Below, piece by piece: positions 6,943 to 12,105 of a stretch of DNA of 12,105 nt (positions are counted from its first letter, which is position 1; every line of letters begins with the position of its first letter). The notes under the pieces were generated by a model. It saw only the letters and a list, made by a program, of their open reading frames with translations, ran no database searches and was not told where the DNA came from. The stretch comes from Candidatus Omnitrophota bacterium (GTDB taxonomy: Bacteria > Omnitrophota > Gorgyraeia > Tantalellales > Tantalellaceae). Both the position numbers and the translations under genes were made by a program. The stretch covers positions 1 to 12,105 of the forward strand of contig JABMSC010000146.1 of assembly GCA_013204685.1 (NCBI GenBank), written 5' to 3'.

Positions 6943-8376
6943 ATGCAGAATAAACCAAAACACAAAATAAACCTTTTTACGCTTATCATGATCTCTTCCG
7001 CTATCGTGGTAAGCATCAGGAATTTTCCTACAGAGGCGGAGACAGGGCTCCACATGATATTTTTTGCCCTGGTCGCAGCCATCGGGTTCTTTGTTCCGGT
7101 GGCACTCGTCTCGGCGGAACTTGCCACCGGGTGGCCCAAGCAGGGCGGGATATACGCCTGGGTCAAAGAAGCTTTTGGTGACCGGCTGGGTTTTGTAGGC
7201 ATATGGCTGCAGTGGACTTATATGATAATAGGAAGTATCGCGATGCTTTACTTTATCGGGGGGTCGCTTGCTTTTCTTTTTGCTCCGTCAATGGCGCATA
7301 ATAAGTACTTCCTTTTTGCTATTCTCATGATAATAGTGTGGGGGGCAACTCTTTTCAGTTTCCGGGGCATCAAGGCATCGGGTATGGTAAGCACCATATG
7401 CTTCTTAGGTGGTGTGCTCATTCCCGGTATCCTTATCATCTCGCTGGGCCTGACATATGTGCTTAAAGGGAACCCTATCCAGATCAGCATGTCGCTTGAT
7501 AAGATCAGCCTTATACCCGACATGAGCAGAATAACTTCTCTTGTCATTCTTGTGGGTTTTATCAGGGCCTTCACGGGGATCGAAGTGTCTTCTTCGCACG
7601 CTAATGAGGTGACAAATCCCACGCGTAACTATCCGATCGCTATCTTTGTGGTGGTCATTTTGGGATTTCTTCTTAATATTCTGGGGTCATTTTCCGTAGC
7701 CGCTGTTGTTCCTCAAAAGCATATTAGCCTCCTGGCTGGACTTATGCAGGCATATCATGATTTCTTCCACAAGTTCAACATGGGCTGGATCGTTCCGATC
7801 GTAGGCATCATGATAGCCGTCGGGGCTATTGGTGAGATAAGCACCTGGACGCTGGGTCCGGTCCGTGGCATACACGCAAGCGCTAAGAACGGTGAACTTC
7901 CTCCATTCTTCCAGAAAGTCAACGATAACGGCATTCCTACACATCTTTTGATCGTCCAGGCGTCTTTTATTTCACTGGTGGGAGGGGGGCTTCTTTTTAT
8001 GCCTAACCTTAACACTTCTTTCTGGATGTCAAACGTGCTTGCGGTCCTCATCTACATAGTTATGTATTCGCTGATGCTGCTTGCGGGGATCCGCCTCCGC
8101 TATAAGAAAGCGGATGCCGCAAGAAAATACCGCATCCCCGGCAGGAAGAACCTTGGGATGTGGGCGGCCGTTCTTACCGGGCTCGCGACACTTACCTTCT
8201 GTTTTCTGATATCTTTTTTGCCGCCCGACCAGCTGAAGATCACTCATAAAACTTTGTATGTGTTTCTTTTGATCCTGGGGTTTGTTGTACTCGTATCGGT
8301 TCCTTTTGTCGTTTACCGCGCCAGGCGACCGGCGTGGAGGATCGTTAACAGTGAAAGAGAGGAGAGTGAGTTATGA
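6943..8376 (+). CDS. APC-superfamily amino-acid exchanger, GadC-like
   Basis: The protein has 477 residues and about 12 hydrophobic segments. It resembles E. coli GadC (recalled from memory) along its length: FPTEAETG in TM1, ALVSAELATG and GGIYAWV (56-74), FRGIKASG, VEVSSSHANEV with NPTRNYP (214-231), VGAIGEISTWTLGPVRGI (293-310), a final SFLPPDQ (424-430) and the RKYRIPG loop (394-400). Glu298 and the pair Tyr371/Tyr375 match recalled GadC residues E304, Y378 and Y382. The position of GadC Tyr30 appears to be Arg26. The GadC C-terminal plug that closes the pore at neutral pH is missing: the protein ends about 18 residues after the last membrane helix. It probably exchanges acidic or amide amino acids across the inner membrane; exact substrates are inferred. 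The ribosome site is weak (AGGAG overlaps the upstream stop). Its stop overlaps the start of the asparaginase gene. Confidence 0.85.
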   Translation: MQNKPKHKINLFTLIMISSAIVVSIRNFPTEAETGLHMIFFALVAAIGFFVPVALVSAELATGWPKQGGIYAWVKEAFGDRLGFVGIWLQWTYMIIGSIAMLYFIGGSLAFLFAPSMAHNKYFLFAILMIIVWGATLFSFRGIKASGMVSTICFLGGVLIPGILIISLGLTYVLKGNPIQISMSLDKISLIPDMSRITSLVILVGFIRAFTGIEVSSSHANEVTNPTRNYPIAIFVVVILGFLLNILGSFSVAAVVPQKHISLLAGLMQAYHDFFHKFNMGWIVPIVGIMIAVGAIGEISTWTLGPVRGIHASAKNGELPPFFQKVNDNGIPTHLLIVQASFISLVGGGLLFMPNLNTSFWMSNVLAVLIYIVMYSLMLLAGIRLRYKKADAARKYRIPGRKNLGMWAAVLTGLATLTFCFLISFLPPDQLKITHKTLYVFLLILGFVVLVSVPFVVYRARRPAWRIVNSEREESEL

Positions 8377-9464
8377 AGATTCTAAAAGTGAGTTTGATTA
8401 CGCTATCATGTTTACTGCTCGCTGTGGGCGGAGGTGGTGACCTCGGAGCAGCGGAGGCTTCCAAGCCGGCTGTAAGCGATCCGGATCTTCCCACTGTCGT
8501 GGTTGTTTCGACCGGCGGGACCATCGCAGAGAAAAGAGATCCAAAAACCGGGGGAGCGGTCCCGGCGCTTTCAGGCGCGGATCTCGTGGATGCTGTACCG
8601 GGCCTTGGAAAGGTCGCCAATGTAAAAGTAGTAAGCTACTCAAATATTGATTCGTCACACATGACCCCGGAGCTTTGGGCGGGTCTTACGAAGGCGGTCG
8701 ACAAGGCTCTTGAGGATCCGAAAGTTAAAGGTGTTGTAGTCACTCATGGCACCGACACAATGGCCGAAGGTTCTTACTTTCTGGACCTTACGCTTAAAAG
8801 CGATAAACCGGTGGTTTTCGTGGGGGCAATGCGTGACGCGTCTGACCCGTCTCCCGACGGACCGGCAAACATACTCAACGCGGTTACACAGGTCTGTTCA
8901 GATGAGGCAAAAGACTGGGGTGTGACCGTTACCTTGAACCAGTATATCAATTCCGCGCGCGACGTGAGAAAAACACAGACGAGTAACGTCCAGACATTTA
9001 TGTCGGGCGAAAAGGGCTATTTGGGGTATATGTCCCTGGGCAAGGTGCGCCGTTTCAATGATCGCCTGCGCCGCATACGGCTTCCTCTTCCGAAAAAACT
9101 TCCCAAGGTGGACGTTGTCTCCGATTATGCCGGTTCAGACGGAAGCCTTGTCCGTTACGCTGTAGACTCGGGAGCGGATGGGCTCATAGTCGAAGCGGTA
9201 GGCGCCGGGAACGTGAACGCGAACATGTTCAAAGCGATAGAGTACGCAATGAGCAAGGGCGTGCCGGTTGTTATCACCACGCGCGTCTATTATGGAAGGG
9301 TGCTGCCCGTTTACGGAGACATGGGCGGCGGTGAGATGATGAAAAAGGCCGGTATAATACTTGGAGGGGACCTGCCGTCTTACAAGGCTCGTCTTCTTCT
9401 TATGCTGGCTATACCGGAAGCCAGGGGCGACATAGAGAAGCTTGCCGGTTATTTTGAGAAATAA
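8373..9464 (+). CDS. ansB: Secreted type II L-asparaginase (glutaminase-asparaginase family)
   Basis: The protein has 363 residues. An N-terminal signal peptide (KILKVSLITLSCLLLAVGGG) makes it periplasmic, which is typical of type II enzymes. It hydrolyses L-asparagine, and sometimes glutamine, to the acid plus ammonia. Catalytic blocks: STGGTIAEK (46-53) with nucleophile Thr50; THGTDTMAE (124-132) with Thr127 and Asp128; VGAMRDASDPSPDGP (150-164); and ARDVRKTQTSNV (195-206) with Lys200. The loop after TGGTIA (54-70, RDPKTGGAVPALSGADL) has no Tyr at the position of E. coli Tyr25; this looks like Gly60 or Gly61 by hand alignment. Length matches the family plus the signal peptide. Its ATG overlaps the exchanger stop by 4 nt, and GGAG at 8361-8364 gives a good ribosome site. 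Joint translation with the GadC-like exchanger suggests the product is exchanged inward. Confidence 0.93.
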   Translation: MKILKVSLITLSCLLLAVGGGGDLGAAEASKPAVSDPDLPTVVVVSTGGTIAEKRDPKTGGAVPALSGADLVDAVPGLGKVANVKVVSYSNIDSSHMTPELWAGLTKAVDKALEDPKVKGVVVTHGTDTMAEGSYFLDLTLKSDKPVVFVGAMRDASDPSPDGPANILNAVTQVCSDEAKDWGVTVTLNQYINSARDVRKTQTSNVQTFMSGEKGYLGYMSLGKVRRFNDRLRRIRLPLPKKLPKVDVVSDYAGSDGSLVRYAVDSGADGLIVEAVGAGNVNANMFKAIEYAMSKGVPVVITTRVYYGRVLPVYGDMGGGEMMKKAGIILGGDLPSYKARLLLMLAIPEARGDIEKLAGYFEK

Positions 9465-9486
9465 CAGTATTAAAAAGGAGGGCGTT

Positions 9487-9966
9487 ATGTTAAAAAAATG
9501 TTTAGTTCTGGTTTTGGCTGCGTTTTTTCTGGCAACAAGCGTATATGTTGCTGCTTCTCTTGCCGGCCATGGCGGTAAGGATGGGAAAGGAAAAAAGGAC
9601 CTGGAGAAAAAGGTTCTTTGCAAGGCTCATTTCATGCTTATGAACAAAGAAGAGATCGGCCTCTCAGATGAGCAGGTCAACACGATCAAAAAGCTGAAAA
9701 GTGAGACAAAGAAGGAAACCATCAGGGATCAGGCAGAGGTAGACGTGCTTGTGGTCGACATTAAGATGAAGCTGTGGAATGATCCGATAAATACGGATGA
9801 GATCGATGCGCTTATTGATAAGAAATATGATATTAAAAAGAAAAAAGCAAAAGCGCTTGTCGCCGCATATGCGGGTCTGAAAAAGGTCCTCACCGAAGAC
9901 CAGAAAGAAAAGGCAAAAGAACTCTGGAAAGCATGTAAGTACGGAAAGAAGGGATCAAAGAAGTAG
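9487..9966 (+). CDS. Spy/CpxP-like periplasmic LTXXQ-motif protein
   Basis: The protein has 159 residues. The start is at 9487, not at an in-frame ATG at 9442 that overlaps the asparaginase gene: GGAGG (9477-9481) gives a strong site just before it, and a signal peptide follows (LKKCLVLVLAAFFLATSVYVAAS). The mature protein is highly charged and helical, with two LTXXQ-type motifs, LSDEQ (59-63) and LTEDQ (135-139), each starting a helix. These are diagnostic of the Spy/CpxP/CnrX group of periplasmic chaperone or stress-sensing proteins. Two cysteines (45 and 150) bracket the helical region and could pair. It is 22 nt after the asparaginase stop and could share its transcript. A role in envelope stress is inferred from the family. 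Confidence 0.82.
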   Translation: MLKKCLVLVLAAFFLATSVYVAASLAGHGGKDGKGKKDLEKKVLCKAHFMLMNKEEIGLSDEQVNTIKKLKSETKKETIRDQAEVDVLVVDIKMKLWNDPINTDEIDALIDKKYDIKKKKAKALVAAYAGLKKVLTEDQKEKAKELWKACKYGKKGSKK

Positions 9967-9977
9967 CGCATGGGTTT

Positions 9978-10042
9978 GTTCTGAGTGCTGAGTTCTGGGT
10001 TTGATACTCAGCACTCAGAACGCAGAACCCAGCACTCAGAAC
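9978..10042. repeat. Nested inverted and direct repeats after the Spy-like gene
   Basis: A 15-bp perfect stem pairs 9978-9992 with 10007-10021 around a 14-nt loop. A 13-nt direct repeat CAGCACTCAGAAC occurs at 10009-10021 and 10030-10042, so the left arm can alternatively pair with the second copy (12 bp). The two hairpins are mutually exclusive. The element starts 12 nt after the stop of the Spy-like gene. There is no T-run after it. It looks like a dispersed intergenic repeat that may also serve to end or stabilise transcripts. Confidence 0.65.
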
Positions 10043-10051
10043 TCAGCTTTT

Positions 10052-10109
10052 ATCCGTCATTGCGAGGAGCGGGTGAAGCTAAGAAGCGACCGAGGACGTA
10101 ATGTCCGAG
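10052..10109. repeat. REP-like intergenic sequence
   Basis: The stretch begins CCGTCATTGCGAGGAGC, which matches a motif I recall as dispersed in many bacterial genomes (the TTGCGAGGAGC-type repeat). It includes short direct repeats CCGAGGA at 10090-10096 and 10105-10111. No coding frame with a ribosome site covers it. Its copy number elsewhere cannot be assessed from this window. Confidence 0.4.
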
Positions 10110-10141
10110 GATGGGCCGAAACCTCCCGGTTTCGGCCCATC
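10110..10141. terminator. Perfect 14-bp GC-rich hairpin, possible bidirectional terminator
   Basis: GATGGGCCGAAACC (10110-10123) and GGTTTCGGCCCATC (10128-10141) are exact reverse complements around a TCCC loop. It lies roughly midway between the convergent Spy-like gene and the minus-strand small-protein genes, a place suited to shared termination. Neither side has a proper T-run, so it is not a canonical intrinsic terminator. It may instead be a repeat element or an mRNA-stabilising stem. Confidence 0.55.
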
Positions 10142-10218
10142 TCAATACAAGCATAACCCCATTGAGATCCCTCCCTCAGTCGCACAGTTGCTCCTTCGTT
10201 CGGGATAAAGCTCAACTA

Positions 10219-10253
10219 TACAACTTAACTTCGCTATCGCTCGTTAAGTTGTA
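10219..10253 (-). terminator. Hairpin just after the minus-strand operon stop
   Basis: TACAACTTAAC (10219-10229) and GTTAAGTTGTA (10243-10253) form a perfect 11-bp stem with a 13-nt loop, 8 nt after the stop codon of the minus-strand gene ending at 10262. The position fits a 3'-end structure. The stem is AT-rich and lacks a downstream U-tract, so termination strength is doubtful. Confidence 0.45.
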
Positions 10254-10261
10254 GTCTCGCT

Positions 10262-10720
10262 TTACATGTAAATATACACCAACCGCTCGATTTCCCGGGA
10301 AAGTTCGTTTGTGGCTTCGAAGATCTTAGTTCGAAGTTCAAGATTCGTGCGTCCGTATGCCTTGTGATGCACAAAATATTTTTCCATCCGCGACATAAGG
10401 ACTTTCATGAGCTCCTCCAGTTTTTTACCATCCTCTGGGACAGGGGCGGGGGAGCGTTGAAGGGCTTTGTAATAATCGTTTATTATTAGATTTATCTTCT
10501 CAAGCGCCGGGACATAGTCCAGGAAACTGTCCTGGAACGTCTCATAAGTTTCTTCCAGGCGTTCCAGGGTGTATTCGGATATCTCTATCTGATACAGCAT
10601 TACCTCACAGTGCATCTCTTCGGGGTCCAGATCTATGTTAACGGTGTTAACCTGGGGTATGGCGGAGGCAATAGATGCCGTAATGAATAAAACTGTGGCT
10701 AAAATGATGAGGTTTTTCAT
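10262..10720 (-). CDS. Small exported helical protein of unknown function
   Basis: The protein has 152 residues from the ATG at 10720-10718. This start is chosen because AGGA lies just upstream and it opens directly with a signal peptide (MKNLIILATVLFITASIASA, likely cleavage before IPQ); a longer frame reaching 10897 overlaps the other gene of the pair and lacks a signal peptide at its front. The mature part appears almost entirely helical with frequent Glu/Leu heptads (ISEYTLERLEETYETF, KKLEELMKVLMSRMEKYF, ELSREIERLVYIYM). One cysteine is at about 38. I do not recognise a family. The start codon is 7 nt after the stop of the upstream 84-residue gene, so the two are an operon. Confidence 0.72.
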   Translation of the reverse strand: MKNLIILATVLFITASIASAIPQVNTVNIDLDPEEMHCEVMLYQIEISEYTLERLEETYETFQDSFLDYVPALEKINLIINDYYKALQRSPAPVPEDGKKLEELMKVLMSRMEKYFVHHKAYGRTNLELRTKIFEATNELSREIERLVYIYM

Positions 10721-10727
10721 TCTTTTC

Positions 10728-10982
10728 CTAATCACCCCAAAAAAGCTCGTCTTCCGGATAATCATACGGCCAGGGGTAAAAATCATCATAGTCGTACCAT
10801 AGTGGTTCTGTCCTGCTCCGGATCTGGCCTTTAGAGAGAGGCGGAACTGTATTAACCAGCTGCCGGGCCCCGTCAACCTCTGAATCAAATTCATCAAGGG
10901 CCGAGTTACGCTCAGCTCCCCCTTGAGCTTGAAGAGAAGCCGGTAGTGCCATAAGCAGGATCAAAATAAAAAATGTTTTCAT
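10728..10982 (-). CDS. Small exported protein with Tyr/Asp/Trp-rich C-terminus
   Basis: The protein has 84 residues. Residues 1-19 are a signal peptide (KTFFILILLMALPASLQA, cleavage before QGG). The mature part of about 65 residues is hydrophilic and then strikingly rich in aromatic and acidic residues (LWYDYDDFYPWPYDYPEDELFWGD spans positions 61-84, described here only as a Tyr/Asp/Pro/Trp cluster). No family is recognised and it lacks a lipobox. No strong ribosome site is visible, so the start is somewhat uncertain. It lies directly upstream of the 152-residue exported gene on the same strand. Confidence 0.6.
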   Translation of the reverse strand: MKTFFILILLMALPASLQAQGGAERNSALDEFDSEVDGARQLVNTVPPLSKGQIRSRTEPLWYDYDDFYPWPYDYPEDELFWGD

Positions 10983-11019
10983 CGGTCAACTTTTTTTGGT
11001 TATGTTCAACAATTGATAT

Positions 11020-11025
11020 AGTATA
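11020..11025 (-). promoter_or_regulatory. Possible -10 box for the minus-strand small-protein operon
   Basis: On the minus strand a TATACT hexamer occurs 37 nt before the ATG of the 84-residue gene. No convincing -35 box lies at 15-19 bp. The divergent gap of 149 bp is AT-rich, so the match may be chance. Confidence 0.3.
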
Positions 11026-11073
11026 GCATATATAGTCATGATCGCGAAATATTCAGAAAAATTTGATATATCC

Positions 11074-11101
11074 TTGAATAGGAGCGAAATACATATATAA
11101 T
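11074..11101 (+). promoter_or_regulatory. Sigma-70-type promoter for the ferritin-like/GNAT gene
   Basis: TTGAAT (11074-11079) and a perfect TATAAT (11096-11101) are separated by 16 bp. The predicted start of transcription is near 11108, 24 nt before the ATG at 11132, with AAAGGAG at 11121-11127 as the ribosome site. This is the clearest promoter in the window. Confidence 0.6.
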
Positions 11102-11131
11102 GTAATTATATACGCACGTGAAAGGAGTATA

Positions 11132-12028
11132 ATGGACCGGCAGGAACTCAGATTTAAGGTTATAGGGTTATTGTGTGCTATCGAGCAGAAAGTAAGCGAC
11201 ATCTACGCTGTATATGCCCAGAAGATCCCGGAGCATAAGGACTTCTGGCTGGAGCTATCCGGTGAAGAGGTGGACCATGTCGAGATGATAAGGGAGCTTG
11301 GAGCCTGTGCCGCATTCGGCAGAGTGGACTATGACGGCGAAAAGTTCAATGTCGGGGAGCTCGAATCAACCCTTGCCTGGCTCGAGGGGCTGTATCAAGA
11401 CGCGCAAAAAACCTCTCCTGCAATGGAAGGTGCTCTGGTGGTTTCGATAAAAATAGAAAGAACAATAGCGGAAAGCAACTGCTATCAAGCCTTTATACCC
11501 CGGATACCCGGGACATCGGATTTTCTTGACAATATGGCTAATGCCTTGCGGGAGCATGCGGAAAGGGTTGAAGATCTTTTATCTGAAGTGACTAAAGATC
11601 TGGTAATTCAAAAGGCTTCAAAAGAAGACTGGAAGTATATTGCAGAAAAAATAGATAAATACGCCCTGGATGGAGAAGACGTCAGGTGGCAGGACTTCTT
11701 CGCAATAAAGTCCGGGGGGAGAATTCTCGCCTTTGGAAGGGTGATCGACCGCAAAGACTATTTTGAGATCGGGTCTTTAGGCGTTGACTATTACCACCGC
11801 GCAAAGGGTGTCGGCAGCAAAATGCTGTCGTTTTTGACTGAAGAAGCCGGGAGGCTGGATCCGGATAAAGAAATATACGGGGTCACCCACAGGACCGGTT
11901 TTATTGAGAACGCCGGCTTTCGTGAGGTGGAAGACCCGCCGGCGGAACTGGTGGACAAGAAAAACAACAAGTGCCTTCATCCCGAGAAGATACATATTAT
12001 GAAATTTGTCAAGCGAGCCGAGAGCTGA
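11132..12028 (+). CDS. Rubrerythrin/ferritin-like domain fused to GNAT acetyltransferase
   Basis: The protein has 298 residues and no signal peptide. Residues 1-155 look like a four-helix ferritin-like bundle: helix 1 with Glu18 (AIEQKVSDIYAVYA), helix 2 with E46-x-x-H49 (GEEVDHVEM), helix 3 with Glu109 and Glu114 (IERTIAES), and helix 4 with E141-x-x-E144 (EHAER). These Glu/His positions fit carboxylate-bridged di-iron ligands, although helix 3 lacks the classic E-x-x-E spacing. Residues 157-294 look like a GNAT N-acetyltransferase: FFAIKSGGRILAFGRV, EIGSLGVD and the CoA-binding motif HRAKGVGSKML (222-232, R-x-x-G-x-G), then GVTHRTGFIENAGF, a segment reminiscent of ArgA-type GNATs. The acceptor substrate is unknown. 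A promoter and good ribosome site precede it, and a carbinolamine dehydratase gene follows 4 nt after its stop. The ferritin-like call is by motif and less certain than the GNAT call. Confidence 0.78.
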   Translation: MDRQELRFKVIGLLCAIEQKVSDIYAVYAQKIPEHKDFWLELSGEEVDHVEMIRELGACAAFGRVDYDGEKFNVGELESTLAWLEGLYQDAQKTSPAMEGALVVSIKIERTIAESNCYQAFIPRIPGTSDFLDNMANALREHAERVEDLLSEVTKDLVIQKASKEDWKYIAEKIDKYALDGEDVRWQDFFAIKSGGRILAFGRVIDRKDYFEIGSLGVDYYHRAKGVGSKMLSFLTEEAGRLDPDKEIYGVTHRTGFIENAGFREVEDPPAELVDKKNNKCLHPEKIHIMKFVKRAES

Positions 12029-12032
12029 GAAT

Positions 12033-12105
12033 ATGAATAAAGAAGAACTTGTTAACAGAAAATGCAAAGTATGTGAAGTCGGCATGCCTCCGTTGACGGA
12101 AGATG
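12033..12105 (+). CDS. Pterin-4a-carbinolamine dehydratase, N-terminal fragment
   Basis: Only 24 codons are inside the window and the gene runs off the right edge. The start MNKEELVNRKCKVCE and VGMPPLTED closely follow the N-terminal pattern of PCD/DCoH proteins (K-C-x-x-C-x-x-G-x-P-P-L-T). The family dehydrates 4a-hydroxytetrahydrobiopterin in pterin recycling and also occurs in bacteria for molybdopterin or other uses. The catalytic His pair lies beyond the window. The ATG lies 4 nt after the upstream stop, so it is probably co-transcribed with the ferritin-like/GNAT gene. The ribosome site is weak. Confidence 0.8.
   Translation, partial: MNKEELVNRKCKVCEVGMPPLTED

Noticed and set aside
9442..9486. 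Earlier in-frame start for the Spy-like protein
   Set aside because: It overlaps the asparaginase gene; the ATG at 9487 has a strong GGAGG site and opens directly with a signal peptide.
9978..10047. Short repeats considered as a CRISPR array
   Set aside because: The repeats are only 13 nt, occur twice, have an 8-nt gap and form inverted pairs; there are no regular spacers and no cas genes nearby.
10721..10897. N-terminal extension of the minus-strand 152-residue protein
   Set aside because: The extension runs inside the upstream 84-residue gene in another frame, and the ATG at 10720 has its own ribosome site and signal peptide.

Overview
The window looks like chromosome of a Gram-negative-type bacterium of moderate GC content. 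It encodes an outer-membrane porin, lipoproteins with lipoboxes, many Sec-type signal peptides and a Spy/CpxP-like periplasmic protein. Several traits recall uncultured candidate-phylum bacteria such as Omnitrophota: FecR domains on unusual partners, many small exported orphans, and a C-terminal helicase extension that I recall from large Omnitrophota proteins. That placement is tentative and rests on memory, not on a search. No phage, transposase, CRISPR array, rRNA or tRNA is supported.

Layout. Positions 2-1189 are the 3' end of a superfamily 1 (Upf1/Dna2-like) helicase gene. After a short intergenic region with a good sigma-70 promoter and an AT-rich palindrome comes a two-gene unit: an exported FecR-domain protein fused to a GH113-like glycoside hydrolase, overlapping by 4 nt a cytoplasmic PEBP/YbhB-like protein. 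A closely spaced plus-strand run from 3519 to 9966 then encodes an AsmA-like membrane-anchored protein, three small exported proteins (two of them lipoproteins), an OprB-like porin, a GadC-like amino-acid exchanger, a secreted type II asparaginase and a Spy-like periplasmic protein. The porin, exchanger and asparaginase suggest a pathway from the outer membrane to the cytoplasm for amino acids or amides. In that model Asn enters through a porin, is deamidated in the periplasm, and the product is exchanged across the inner membrane.

Positions 9967-10261 are a non-coding convergent region packed with inverted and direct repeats, including a perfect 14-bp hairpin. Two small exported proteins of unknown function follow as a minus-strand pair (10982 to 10262). 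A divergent promoter region leads to a plus-strand gene fusing a rubrerythrin/ferritin-like four-helix domain to a GNAT acetyltransferase. Directly after it the window ends in the start of a pterin-4a-carbinolamine dehydratase gene.

The most unusual items are two domain fusions (FecR-GH113 and ferritin-like-GNAT), the porin/GadC-like/secreted asparaginase operon with altered active-site positions, and the helicase C-terminal domain. No complete novel defence or mobile system is visible.
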